A stretch of 16,463 nucleotides of DNA from contig FR896076.1 in the NCBI GenBank assembly GCA_000435475.1, forward strand, positions 1,248 to 17,710, in the 5' to 3' direction. Origin of the DNA: Cryptobacterium sp. CAG:338 (GTDB lineage Bacteria > Actinomycetota > Coriobacteriia > Coriobacteriales > Eggerthellaceae). The notes beneath the pieces were generated by a model. The model was given only the letters and a program-made list of their open reading frames with translations, was not told the DNA's origin and ran no database searches. Each line of letters begins with the position of its first letter. Position 1 is the first letter of the stretch. Of this stretch, positions 6,343-13,999 are shown piece by piece. A program made the position numbers and the translations under genes.

Positions 6343-7398
6343 CTATGGCTGCGCGCGCCGCACTTCCCATTGATCGGCAACATAAAAGCGCCGTTTATTT
6401 TCGCAAACTGTTAAGGTAATGCGACCAGCGTTGACCAGGTATATTAGATGAGCCAGGGTTTCTCCCAATGAATAAAACTTTTGGTCGATGGTCCATTCAT
6501 CCCAATTAGGGTGCTTCCAAGAGGCGCTTCGTGCAATGTCGATAAGACTTGCATGGCCATTTGCAACCAGTTCGTAAAGCTCTTCGAGGCGATCTTTGTG
6601 GAAGGCTTTCAAAAAATCGACGCGCTGTGCAACGCCTGTAAAGGGTTTCCCGTGACCAGGCAAAATAAGGTCTACATCCAGATCACGTACCTTATCAAGA
6701 CTATTGAAAAATTCCTTTAAGGCGTCATAGGAAGTAATCCAGCTCATAATGCTTGGGGTAATGCGCTCCAGCACATGATCTCCTGCAATAAGAATTTTCA
6801 GGGTGGGTTCATAGAGGCAGATATGCCAATCATCATGACCGGGCGTGGTGATTACTTGGAAACGATACGACCCATTGCGGTAGACATCGCCATCAGCTAA
6901 GTAGAACAAGTCGGGTTGATTTTTAAGAGGCAACAATTCAGCGCTTACCCGATAGGTGTTGGCATCGCGTTTTTGCATGCTTCGTCCATATACCTTATCG
7001 GGACGAAGAAGATGCCCGATCAGGGGATTAAAGACGGGAGATTGGATGTTCATAAGGTTTTGCACTTCTTGAAATGAATGCATGTTGGCATAAATTCGCA
7101 TCCAGCGACGCCAAATGCGATCAAGATTGCTGGTGTGGTCGGGATGAGAGTGGGTAAGGACTATTTCAACCGATTCCCAGTCACGCCCTAAGGCATGAAG
7201 CGCATTTTCAAGTGCGGCTTCACAGTCGGGATGATCGAAACCTACATCGATTATGGTGGTTTTGTCTTCACTGAGTATGAAGTAGGAATTTAAAAACTCC
7301 AAAGGATTATCGGGTAAAGGAACAGGCACACGATAGATCCCCGGAAAGAGTTGTTCCATTTTGCCGTAATTGTATTGGTCAAGATACTTTGCAGCCAC
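6343..7398 (-). CDS. metallo-beta-lactamase-fold hydrolase
   Basis: This cytoplasmic hydrolase has the metallo-beta-lactamase fold and two likely metal ions. The full ligand set is visible: HSHPDH at residues 83-88 (H83, H85, D87, H88), H188 in TTPGHDD, D207 in AGDHVL, and H249 in LPGHGKP. D51 in DVG is the usual early acidic residue. After the catalytic domain (to about 260) there is a C-terminal helical region of about 90 residues of the kind often seen in members near glyoxalase II and LACTB2-like enzymes. The reaction cannot be named. The start GTG (7396-7398) is chosen because a GGGGGAG stretch lies 3 bases upstream; the next candidate, M14, has no such site. It diverges from the tatD-like gene, sharing a 101-bp promoter region. 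Confidence 0.85.
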   Translation of the reverse strand: MAAKYLDQYNYGKMEQLFPGIYRVPVPLPDNPLEFLNSYFILSEDKTTIIDVGFDHPDCEAALENALHALGRDWESVEIVLTHSHPDHTSNLDRIWRRWMRIYANMHSFQEVQNLMNIQSPVFNPLIGHLLRPDKVYGRSMQKRDANTYRVSAELLPLKNQPDLFYLADGDVYRNGSYRFQVITTPGHDDWHICLYEPTLKILIAGDHVLERITPSIMSWITSYDALKEFFNSLDKVRDLDVDLILPGHGKPFTGVAQRVDFLKAFHKDRLEELYELVANGHASLIDIARSASWKHPNWDEWTIDQKFYSLGETLAHLIYLVNAGRITLTVCENKRRFYVADQWEVRRAQP

Positions 7399-7499
7399 GA
7401 GCTCCCCCTAACAGCACGATTCTGCGAACATCTACACACTAACAAATTACTTCATTGTTGCGTTAGGATGAAGGAGATGAATTGACGAAAGGGTAAAGA

Positions 7500-8420
7500 A
7501 TGTCATTAACTGAAAGTGTCTTTGATGATATGCATTGCCATGTGGGTTTTATGAGTAACTCTTGTCAATTTGCCCGCGAAGCGGAAAAAGCACAGGCGCA
7601 TGTGTTGGCTGCCAGTGTAACTCCTCGGGATTATCTTCGGTTGTCTGGGGCGTTGTCCGAAGGGTTGCCTGAAGTGTCGGCGGCGGTGTCGTCCGAAGTG
7701 TCTAAAGTATCTCCCGCGGTGTTGCCCGAAACGTCGTCCGAAATGCTTTCTCGTCAGCATGCGAAGGGAGCAAGCAGCAAACGCTTTACTTTTGTTCATC
7801 CGGGTTTAGGCATTCATCCTTGGTGGATTCCTGAAGATAAGGAAAACGTTAATCAACTACTCAACGACTTTGATGGGGCCTTTTCTGGGACGAAAGTTAT
7901 TGGGGAAGTAGGGCTAGACTTTTCTCGTCTTCATCTTCACACTGCTGAAAATCAAAAGGAAGCGCTTTCCTTTATCTTTCGTCGTTGCGCCGATTGGGGC
8001 GGTTTCGTTTTGTCTCTTCATTGTGTGCAAGCGTATTCGGAAATGTTTGATCTCTTTAAGCAAACTAAGGTGTTGTCCTGCTGCATGGGTATTTTTCATT
8101 GGTTTTCAGGGTCGTCGCAAGACCTTATGCAGGCAATCGAGAGTGATTGTTACTTTTCGATAAGTAAGCGAATGCTTTCATCTAAACGAGGAAAAGAATA
8201 CGTAAAAGCAATACCGGAGGATCGTCTCCTTCTTGAAACCGATGCGCCTCATGTTCCCATTCAAGATGAAGCAATTCCGATAACTTCTTGCTCTTTTGAG
8301 CAGGTGCAGGAAGAGCTGCAGGAAACCTTTCATCTGTTAGCTGAATTGCGGAACCAGGATTCGTGCCATCTAGCTGCTGTTATTAAGAAAAACGCTCAAC
8401 GAGTACTTAGTTTGAAATAG
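7500..8420 (+). CDS. TatD-family metal-dependent hydrolase with low-complexity insertion
   Basis: This is a TIM-barrel hydrolase of the TatD family, whose members are metal-dependent nucleases. Family ligands are present: H12 and H14 (MHCH), the GIHP motif (104-107), E136 in GEVGLD, H174 in LSLHC, H200 in FHWFSGS, and D248 in ETDAPH. Its 306 residues exceed the usual 255-265. The excess is residues about 48-92, between the first strand and the GIHP motif, a Ser/Val/Glu/Pro-rich insertion with repeating VSxEVS and PEVS/PETS units. The start ATG 7500 has GAAAGGG upstream. The neighbour downstream is an AEC permease 56 bp away. A divergent or specialised member is possible, so the symbol tatD is not assigned. 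Confidence 0.82.
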   Translation: MSLTESVFDDMHCHVGFMSNSCQFAREAEKAQAHVLAASVTPRDYLRLSGALSEGLPEVSAAVSSEVSKVSPAVLPETSSEMLSRQHAKGASSKRFTFVHPGLGIHPWWIPEDKENVNQLLNDFDGAFSGTKVIGEVGLDFSRLHLHTAENQKEALSFIFRRCADWGGFVLSLHCVQAYSEMFDLFKQTKVLSCCMGIFHWFSGSSQDLMQAIESDCYFSISKRMLSSKRGKEYVKAIPEDRLLLETDAPHVPIQDEAIPITSCSFEQVQEELQETFHLLAELRNQDSCHLAAVIKKNAQRVLSLK

Positions 8421-8476
8421 TTCATAACAAAATTTGAAGGAATTGAACAGGTTCATAAAGCGTTATCATCACAAGT

Positions 8477-9394
8477 ATGGAAAATGCGCTTATAACAGTA
8501 GCTTCTTTGACCACTATCATCATCCTAGGGGTGGTGATGCCTCGTATTATCAAAATTCCTCATGTATTTATCGATATATTGTCCAAGATCGTGTTCAATA
8601 TCACGGTTCCTTGCGCGATCTTTTATGCTTTTGTAACGTCGGAATTTAATCCCTCGCTCATTATGCTGGTGGGCGTCGGCTTTTTATGCTGTTTTATTCC
8701 TTGGTTTGTTGCCATGCTGATTACCTGGCGTGAAGATCGTGATCATAAGGTCTTCATGATGTGCAACATATCGGGATACAACATTGGTAATTTCGTGCTG
8801 CCTTTTGCTATGACGATGTTTCCTTCGCACACTATCGTCGCGATTTGTCTTTTTGATGCTGGAAATGCGCTTATGACTAACGGTGGCATCTATCCATTCA
8901 CAAGCGCTCTGGTGGAGAAGGGCACCTCTCTGGCAGGGCGAATTTTATTGGCTTTGCAGCGCCTTATAAAGTCTGTTCCGTTCGATCTGTATGCGTTATT
9001 GGTAATTCTTGCTGTAGCGGGAGTGCAAATTCCCGAACAGGCAGCTACGTTTATTCAGCCAATTGCGGAGGCAAATTCGTTTCTTGCCATGTTGCTTTTG
9101 GGCTTGATGGTCAATTTTTCTATTGATCACAGCAAGATTGGCCAGTTGGTTCGTATCGTTTTATGCCGCTTTGTCTTGTCGGGTCTTCTTTGTGTTGCGG
9201 TGTTTATGCTGCTGCCGTTTGATTACGAAACGCGCCTGGTCGTTGCGGCAATGTTGTGGGCACCCGCTGCAGGCTTGGGCCCTGTGTTCACCATGTGGCT
9301 TAAAGGCGACGAGGGCTTAGCTGGCTTGGCTAATGTAGTAACCGTTATAGCAGGTGTCATAGCGATGAGCGTTTTGGCAGTCATGCTTTTTTAG
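8477..9394 (+). CDS. AEC-family (auxin efflux carrier) permease
   Basis: This is an integral membrane carrier of the AEC family, whose bacterial members move organic acids such as malate or malonate. Its 305 residues form about ten helices in two five-helix halves. Characteristic features include IPHVFIDILSKIVFNITVPC in the first half, SGYNIGNFVLPF with the crossover-type Asn/Gly pattern (about residues 97-109), and WAPAAGLGPVFTMW near the end, where the second half's crossover is expected. No extended soluble loop is present, a normal condition for the family. The start ATG 8477 has only a weak Shine-Dalgarno site; it lies 56 bp behind the TatD-like gene and may be co-transcribed with it. 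The substrate is unknown. Confidence 0.85.
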   Translation: MENALITVASLTTIIILGVVMPRIIKIPHVFIDILSKIVFNITVPCAIFYAFVTSEFNPSLIMLVGVGFLCCFIPWFVAMLITWREDRDHKVFMMCNISGYNIGNFVLPFAMTMFPSHTIVAICLFDAGNALMTNGGIYPFTSALVEKGTSLAGRILLALQRLIKSVPFDLYALLVILAVAGVQIPEQAATFIQPIAEANSFLAMLLLGLMVNFSIDHSKIGQLVRIVLCRFVLSGLLCVAVFMLLPFDYETRLVVAAMLWAPAAGLGPVFTMWLKGDEGLAGLANVVTVIAGVIAMSVLAVMLF

Positions 9395-9429
9395 TTGTAT
9401 TTCCGTGACGAAGAAATTAAGAATGAGTG

Positions 9430-9449
9430 AAGAGTAAGTGGATACTCTT
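9430..9449 (+). terminator. hairpin behind the AEC permease, possible terminator
   Basis: AAGAGTA (9430-9436) pairs with TACTCTT (9443-9449) over a 6-base loop, 35 bases behind the AEC stop codon. Only AAGATTTTCC follows, so termination would be weak. Confidence 0.35.
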
Positions 9450-9499
9450 TAAGATTTTCCGAGTGCTTGATAGCTTGATAGAGCAAAGGAGGCACTTTG

Positions 9500-10726
9500 G
9501 TGACAGACTCTAAAAAACAGACTACACAAACCGAAAAACAGATTGCGCAAGCCGAAGAACGGGCAGCGGAAGCAGAAAAACGGGCTGTTCAAGTCGGAAA
9601 ACAAGATGTGCAAGCAGAAATACAGGCTGCGCAAGCTGGAAAGCATAATGCGCAATCTGAGCAAAACGAAGCAGAAAAATCTTCTATTGATGACACTACT
9701 ATCCAAATTTCTCCTGAACAGGCGGCGCCGTCGGTGGGTACGGGAAAATCGCAAGGGTTTTTCCGTGGACTGTTTGACGACCTATCGATGGCGCAGGTCA
9801 TTGCTGGTGCGCTAGCTGCCGCGACGGTATTCTTGCTTTCTTCTGTTATTGGTGTTGCCGGATCGCTCATTGGTGCTGCGATTGGTTCGGTAATTTCTGC
9901 CGTTTCATCACAGGTATACAAGAAAGCACTTTCGGCTTCTGCAGATAAATTGCGTGATGCAAGCTCCACAACACTCTTGAGCGGGTCTGACGATATTTCA
10001 GGTGAAGCAGCTGCTAGCAAGAAGGCGCAGGTGGACGAAGGCGGAGGACAGCCGCTTACTTCGCCGATGGAAACCTCAGCGATTTCCGATGCAACTCGAG
10101 TGATGAATGCGAATGACATTCGCTACGCTTCTTCTTATAACCAAGGTGAAGATCCTGCTCTTAAACGCGCGCATGCACGACGCAGTAGAAAGGCAAAAGT
10201 ACAGCGTCAGGTTTTAATTGTTTCGGTTGTTTCTTCTCTGGTTGCGATTGTAATTTGCGCGTGCGTGATTACCTTTGCTACACAAGGTGAAGGCATTGGG
10301 ACAAAAACTGATCCAATTTTGCCTTCAATTACCAGCCAAAGTCACTCATCACATTCCAGCAGCGCTGCTGATTCTTCCGATCAGAACAGAGAAGGAAGTG
10401 CTTCTACCTCTGATTCGTCTTCGGATAATACAACTTCTTCTAATGATGAAACAACGCAGGGTTCTGGAAGCACGAACGATCAGGGTTCGACAGGCGATTC
10501 AAACACAACGGGAGGTTCGAATAATTCGGGAACCTCTGGAGGGTCGGATACCACTGGCGGCTCGGGCTCTGGTTCTGGATCGGGAACGGGGTCGGGCAGC
10601 TCGGATAGCGGACAGACAGGCGGTGGCTCAAATACGGGCTCTGGATCTTCGGGTTCGGGATCAAGTTCAGGCTCAGGATCGGGGACTACGGACTCGGGTT
10701 CTTCGAGCTACCAATACGGATCTTAG
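9500..10726 (+). CDS. unrecognised membrane protein: coiled coil, hydrophobic hairpin, TM helix, Ser/Gly tail
   Basis: No named family was recognised. In order, the 408-residue protein has: an Ala/Gln/Glu/Lys-rich coiled coil (about 10-60, repeated QAEERAAEAEKRA-like units); an acidic linker; a long hydrophobic stretch (98-140, VAGSLIGAAIGSVI with small-residue spacing) long enough for two passes; a polar segment; a basic patch (RRSRKAKVQRQ, 227-237); one clear helix (238-261); and a Ser/Gly/Thr/Asp tail of about 140 residues ending SSSYQYGS. By the positive-inside rule the hydrophobic stretch should be a hairpin, leaving coiled coil and middle in the cytoplasm and the Ser/Gly tail outside, perhaps spanning the envelope. 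The frame is open from TTG 9497, but GTG 9500 has AAAGGAGG (9485-9492) seven bases upstream. It may be a cell-envelope or division-related protein; function is unknown. Confidence 0.8.
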   Translation: MTDSKKQTTQTEKQIAQAEERAAEAEKRAVQVGKQDVQAEIQAAQAGKHNAQSEQNEAEKSSIDDTTIQISPEQAAPSVGTGKSQGFFRGLFDDLSMAQVIAGALAAATVFLLSSVIGVAGSLIGAAIGSVISAVSSQVYKKALSASADKLRDASSTTLLSGSDDISGEAAASKKAQVDEGGGQPLTSPMETSAISDATRVMNANDIRYASSYNQGEDPALKRAHARRSRKAKVQRQVLIVSVVSSLVAIVICACVITFATQGEGIGTKTDPILPSITSQSHSSHSSSAADSSDQNREGSASTSDSSSDNTTSSNDETTQGSGSTNDQGSTGDSNTTGGSNNSGTSGGSDTTGGSGSGSGSGTGSGSSDSGQTGGGSNTGSGSSGSGSSSGSGSGTTDSGSSSYQYGS

Positions 10727-10757
10727 AGTTACCTACGTTAAACTTCTTAAAAATTGA

Positions 10758-10923
10758 CAGGTCGGTGCAGAAAAAGGCGGTTGTGCGTTCGCTTGAGAGG
10801 TAATACGGGCAATTTGAAGCTTATTTACTACCCTAATTGAGATATTTGACCATCAAAAAAGCTTTATTGCCTCCTTTTTTGGCAGAAAAATCGTGCACAA
10901 CCGTCATTTTCTACACCGATCTG
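10758..10923. repeat. 29-bp imperfect inverted repeat, MITE-like or RNA hairpin
   Basis: The arm 10758-10786 is the reverse complement of 10895-10923 at 25 of 29 positions. Two of the four differences would be G-U pairs in RNA. GAGGTAAT (10797-10804) and ATTGCCTC (10866-10873) extend the pairing inside, with one mismatch. TAAAAAT occurs on both sides (10748-10754 and 10925-10931), like a target-site duplication. The unit contains no gene. Confidence 0.6.
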
Positions 10924-11004
10924 CTAAAAATCAGCAACTTTGAAAACGCGAAAAGGTCAAAAGCGAAGCACCCAAGGGCGGATTCGAGTTACTTGTCAAA
11001 ACGC

Positions 11005-11063
11005 CTCAAAAACCGAAAATTTTGGGCAATGGATCTGGTTTATGGAAAACCAGATTTTTTGAG
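11005..11063 (+). terminator. intrinsic terminator with outer stem
   Basis: ATCTGGTTT (11033-11041) pairs perfectly with AAACCAGAT (11047-11055), and TTTTT (11056-11060) follows. CTCAAAAA (11005-11012) can pair with TTTTTGAG (11056-11063) around it. The orientation suits plus-strand transcripts, either from the 9500 gene or from the inverted-repeat region. The two stems compete for the T tract. Confidence 0.7.
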
Positions 11064-11079
11064 CGATAGGCAGAAACGT

Positions 11080-12306
11080 TTATCTCATCGGTCTGTTCTT
11101 TGGGATGAAAAGGGTAATAATGATTCCCAAAAGAGCAATTGCAGTAACACAAAGCATGACGACCTGAAGTCCAAAATAGTCGCCTATGAGGCCAAAAACG
11201 GGAGTCATTAATCCACCAATGCAGACCATTACGCCAAATGACAGGCCTGATGCCATTCCTAAGTGATGGGGAACAAAGCTCTGTCCCATTGCGACTGCCG
11301 AAGGATAGGAAATGTCGCAGGTAAGAGCAAGAAGCGCAATGAGAATGAGTGCTACGATAAGCGAACCATTGAAGGCAAAGATGACCACCTCGATTGCAAC
11401 GCAGGCGTAGGACACGATAATGAGCTTCTTTGCTCCAAGCAGCTGTCCCGCCCATCCCGAGGCGATAGTTCCGACGGCGCATACTAAAGCAAAAAGCGAA
11501 ATAACCGATGAAGCAAATGCTTCTTCTTGCCCCAAGTTATACACCAAGAACAAGGGGATAAACGACAGGAACGCATAATACATAATGGAGCGACAAGAGA
11601 TAGCGCCCATAACGAATCCGAATCCTACCCAATTGTCCTGGTAGAGGCTATCGTCGCTAGACTGCTTATCGGGGTTGCTATAACTCAGCAATGCTTTATT
11701 TTGAGAGAGCAGTATGGCGGCACAGAGGGTGGACGGAATAATAAAAATAAGCGTACCGGGAAGACCCCATAAGGTAATAGCCGCGGTGGCAACTAAGGGT
11801 CCAAAGGTAAAACCGAGCTTTCCTCCTACGGCGAAAATACTCATTCCTTTGCCTTTTTGCTCGCCTGCGGTTAGATTTCCTAAGCGACCTCCTTCAGGAT
11901 GGAACATTGCAACGCCAATACCACTTAACATGGCTGATGCCATAATTAGCGGATAGCTCGGCAGTACTCCCACTCCTGCCATGCCGATACCTGCAAGGAA
12001 GATGCCTGCCGCCATAAGCCAAGGACGCGGCTTTTTGTCGCCGAGCCATCCGAAGAGAGGCTGAATAATGGCAGATGCTGCGTTGGATGCCAAGAGAAGC
12101 GCTGTAACTTCAGCGTAGGAATAACCGTTATGCAGGACCAAAAAAGGGATTACGGCAACTAAGGCGCCTTGGTTCAAGTCATCGCAAAGATGCGCGATCA
12201 TCATAAGGTAGCTGTATCGGCGATCGTGCTTGGGTTTGTTCAAGTTTGATCGAGAAAGGTTTTCACTATTTTCCGTTGTTGATATCGAGTGAGGAGTTTT
12301 TGACAT
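11080..12306 (-). CDS. MFS exporter, fosmidomycin-resistance (Fsr)-like
   Basis: This twelve-helix MFS protein resembles the Fsr group of drug exporters, which remove fosmidomycin and similar compounds. Supporting stretches are AHLCDDLNQGALVAVIPFL at the first helix (Asp in the middle), a QPLFGWLGDKKPRPWL loop between helices 2 and 3 (MFS motif A), and GIGVAMFHPEGGRL with MSIFAVGGKLGFTFGPL at helices 4-5, all typical of Fsr. A hydrophilic N-terminal extension of about 30 residues precedes the first helix. The length of 408 aa is usual. ATG at 12304-12306 has GGGAG six bases upstream. It stands alone between two gene-free gaps. The exported compound cannot be inferred with certainty. Confidence 0.85.
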   Translation of the reverse strand: MSKTPHSISTTENSENLSRSNLNKPKHDRRYSYLMMIAHLCDDLNQGALVAVIPFLVLHNGYSYAEVTALLLASNAASAIIQPLFGWLGDKKPRPWLMAAGIFLAGIGMAGVGVLPSYPLIMASAMLSGIGVAMFHPEGGRLGNLTAGEQKGKGMSIFAVGGKLGFTFGPLVATAAITLWGLPGTLIFIIPSTLCAAILLSQNKALLSYSNPDKQSSDDSLYQDNWVGFGFVMGAISCRSIMYYAFLSFIPLFLVYNLGQEEAFASSVISLFALVCAVGTIASGWAGQLLGAKKLIIVSYACVAIEVVIFAFNGSLIVALILIALLALTCDISYPSAVAMGQSFVPHHLGMASGLSFGVMVCIGGLMTPVFGLIGDYFGLQVVMLCVTAIALLGIIITLFIPKNRPMR

Positions 12307-12672
12307 GCGATACTCCCGAAATAATGAGGTTTAGATACGGTATTGATACTACGCTATTCTGCAGGAGAAATATCATGCGTTTTGCGCATTGGAATTGGTG
12401 AATTAATGAATAGCGCTCTTGCTTTGCCGAAGCTGGGTTTCGCGGGGATTAAGTTTTGCAAAGGGCGGAAGTTTGCTAGACCAGGTTTATTGCGGAGGCG
12501 AAGTTTTGCAAAGTCGGGGACTTTAAAAGCGCGAGATGAAACACCGAAGCTGGGTTTCGCGGGGTTGAAGAAGCGGTTCGCGGGGAGATAGTGCGAAGTT
12601 GCCTTCTTGTAATGAAGAATAGGCACCGAAAACGGTATGATAGTAGGGTAAAAAGACAGTAAGGGATTAAAC
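12307..12672. other. gap of 366 bp with direct repeats and divergent promoters
   Basis: The gap lies between the minus-strand MFS gene and a plus-strand membrane protein, so it should carry both promoters. ATGCG/CGCAT (12375-12379, 12385-12389) is a small inverted repeat near the MFS side, and TATGAT (12636-12641) is a possible -10 for the plus-strand gene. The middle (12427-12590) is the direct-repeat block. A 61-codon frame (ATG 12406 to 12591) and a longer antisense frame both cover the repeats; neither is supported as a gene. Confidence 0.5.
12427..12590. repeat. GC-rich direct repeat block
   Basis: A 21-base sequence (CCGAAGCTGGGTTTCGCGGG plus G) occurs exactly at 12427-12447 and 12544-12564. 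AAGTTTTGCAAAG occurs at 12451-12463 and 12501-12513, with a shortened relative at 12469. TTCGCGGGG appears a third time at 12577-12585. Copies are interleaved at unequal distances (117 and 50 bp). Confidence 0.75.
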
Positions 12673-13014
12673 ATGGGTCTTCTTGTTCGGATGCTACAAT
12701 CTTTGCCTTTGGTGATCGTTCTTATTATTTTGGCGATCGTCATCTATTTTGTGGTGTCTTGGATGCATTCGCCAACAAAAGCAAAAGAGGTGCTCATCCA
12801 GTTCTTTACCGTAATTTCCCTTATAATTTCCGCATTTTTCCTTCTTGCCAGTGCGTATGCTTTTCTCGAGTCAAATGTCCCCGTCCTTGAGATTACGGTG
12901 CCTTTCTTAATAGTGGGAGTGCTTGCGCTTATCATCACGCGCATTTGCCGTTGGCGTTTCGTTAAGCATCATCCGCATTACAAAGATAAAAGCATGCACG
13001 TGCGTTTTCTGTAA
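12673..13014 (+). CDS. small membrane protein, three helices, unknown function
   Basis: This 113-residue protein is hydrophobic with three predicted membrane segments (about residues 10-29, 42-64 and 70-90). Between the first two is a short polar stretch with SPTKAKEVLIQ. The C-terminus is strongly basic (RICRWRFVKHHPHYKDK), pointing to a cytoplasmic tail. The start ATG 12673 has AAGGG nine bases upstream, and a possible -10 element TATGAT lies at 12636-12641. It stands alone, facing the ZIP gene. I recognise no family, and there is no catalytic motif. Confidence 0.75.
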   Translation: MGLLVRMLQSLPLVIVLIILAIVIYFVVSWMHSPTKAKEVLIQFFTVISLIISAFFLLASAYAFLESNVPVLEITVPFLIVGVLALIITRICRWRFVKHHPHYKDKSMHVRFL

Positions 13015-13043
13015 GGCGCGTTTTCGGCCAGTTTACGAATCTT

Positions 13044-13141
13044 CGCTAACGAGGCTAGCGCTGGGTGTTTAGCCCAGATTTTCAGGATTGGGCTTGTCTG
13101 GTTAGACTTTTCAAATCTAACCAGGTCCTCGGCGCTAGCCT
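13044..13141. other. structured convergent 3' region with alternative hairpins
   Basis: An outer stem (13052-13061 with 13132-13141, core GGCTAGCGC/GCGCTAGCC) encloses CTGGG/CCCAG (13061-13065 with 13073-13077) and a 9-bp perfect stem CTGGTTAGA/TCTAACCAG (13098-13106 with 13116-13124). Two competing pairs exist: AGCCCA/TGGGCT (13071-13076 with 13089-13094) and CGCTA/TAGCG (13044-13048 with 13056-13060). It lies between two convergent genes. It may be a bidirectional terminator without clear T tracts, or a structured RNA. Confidence 0.55.
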
Positions 13142-13193
13142 AGCTCGGTGAATCCAGTTTAGGTGCTTGATCTTGTGGCAAACTTGGCGAACT

Positions 13194-13985
13194 TTAACCG
13201 AGCGCCGTGTCCAGAATCATCATCAGAACAAATCCGAAAGCAAGTGCAATTGCACCAACATTGGTGTGTTTGCCGCTTTGTGTTTCGGGGACAAGCTCTT
13301 CTACTATCACGTACATCATTGCTCCTGCGGCGAAGGCAAGAATGTAGGGAAGCGCGGGGGTCATTGTTCCTACAAAGGCAATCATGAGAAGCGCGCCGAG
13401 AGGCTCCACCACTCCAGAGAGGAATCCATACAGGAAAGATTTTTTGCGCGAGAGTCCGCAAGACAGAAGAGGGGTAGAAATAATAGCCCCTTCAGGAACG
13501 TTTTGTATCGCGATACCCGCGGTAAGTGCCACAACTCCTGCAAGGGTAATGCTTGCTTCCCCGGTAAGAAAACCCGCCAGAACAACGCCTACTGCCATGC
13601 CTTCGGGTAGGTTGTGAAGAGCTACCGCAAAGATGAGCATAGTAGGGCGTTTCATTGTGCTTTTAAGCCCTTCTGGCTCTGCGCTGTCGATATGCTGATG
13701 AGGTAGAAAATGATCGAAGAGCAGGAGAAAGCCCATACCAAGAAGAAATCCTAGGGCGGCAGGCACCCAGCCGACAACTTGCTGTTCTTCGGCCATCTCA
13801 ATAGCGGGCATCAAGAGACTCCAAATAGATGCCGCAATCATAACGCCTGCTGCAAAGCCTAATAAGACTTTTTGCAGCAGGTCGTTCATTTCTTTTTTCA
13901 AAAAGAAAGCAAACGCAGAGCCAACGGTTGTGCCTAGGAGGGGCAGGGTTAAGGCTATGAGAATACCAAGCGTTGTTTCGTTCAT
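13194..13985 (-). CDS. ZIP-family metal transporter
   Basis: This eight-helix membrane protein belongs to the ZIP family, which moves zinc and other divalent metals into the cytoplasm. The metal-site helices are clear: HNLPEGMAVG (helix 4) and QNVPEGAIISTPL (helix 5), with the paired His/Asn-x-x-x-Glu pattern. EELVPE follows near residues 230-236. A His-containing loop (DHFLPHQHIDSAEPE) lies between helices 3 and 4, as is usual. Its 263 aa match the bacterial ZupT/GufA-like range. ATG at 13983-13985 has AGGA six bases upstream. It starts 14 bp behind the stop of pepF, so both are probably one transcript. The metal, zinc or another, is inferred from the family. Confidence 0.88.
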   Translation of the reverse strand: MNETTLGILIALTLPLLGTTVGSAFAFFLKKEMNDLLQKVLLGFAAGVMIAASIWSLLMPAIEMAEEQQVVGWVPAALGFLLGMGFLLLFDHFLPHQHIDSAEPEGLKSTMKRPTMLIFAVALHNLPEGMAVGVVLAGFLTGEASITLAGVVALTAGIAIQNVPEGAIISTPLLSCGLSRKKSFLYGFLSGVVEPLGALLMIAFVGTMTPALPYILAFAAGAMMYVIVEELVPETQSGKHTNVGAIALAFGFVLMMILDTALG

Positions 13986-13999
13986 CGATTTTCCTGCCG

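Larger units (their letters stand above)
10727..11079. other. gap of 353 bp between convergent genes
   Basis: I see no supported gene here. It holds an imperfect 29-bp inverted repeat (10758-10923) with flanking TAAAAAT direct repeats, a small hairpin TGCT/AGCA (10922-10936), and a terminator structure at 11005-11063. An open frame crossing it (10837-11211) runs on into the antisense of the next gene and has no Shine-Dalgarno site. Confidence 0.6.

Noticed and set aside
10837..11211. A 124-codon plus-strand frame in the gap
   Set aside because: It starts without a Shine-Dalgarno site, crosses the terminator and continues antisense into the MFS gene.
12343..12743. Two overlapping frames on opposite strands, 82 and 129 codons, as genes
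   Set aside because: Both are built from the direct repeats; neither has a good start site, and the repetitive basic peptides look like translated repeat DNA.
13052..13141. A possible tRNA, because of the stem-loop set and a CTTTTCAAA loop
   Set aside because: No T-arm consensus, D-arm pattern or acceptor end is present, and the outer stem is 10 bp rather than 7.
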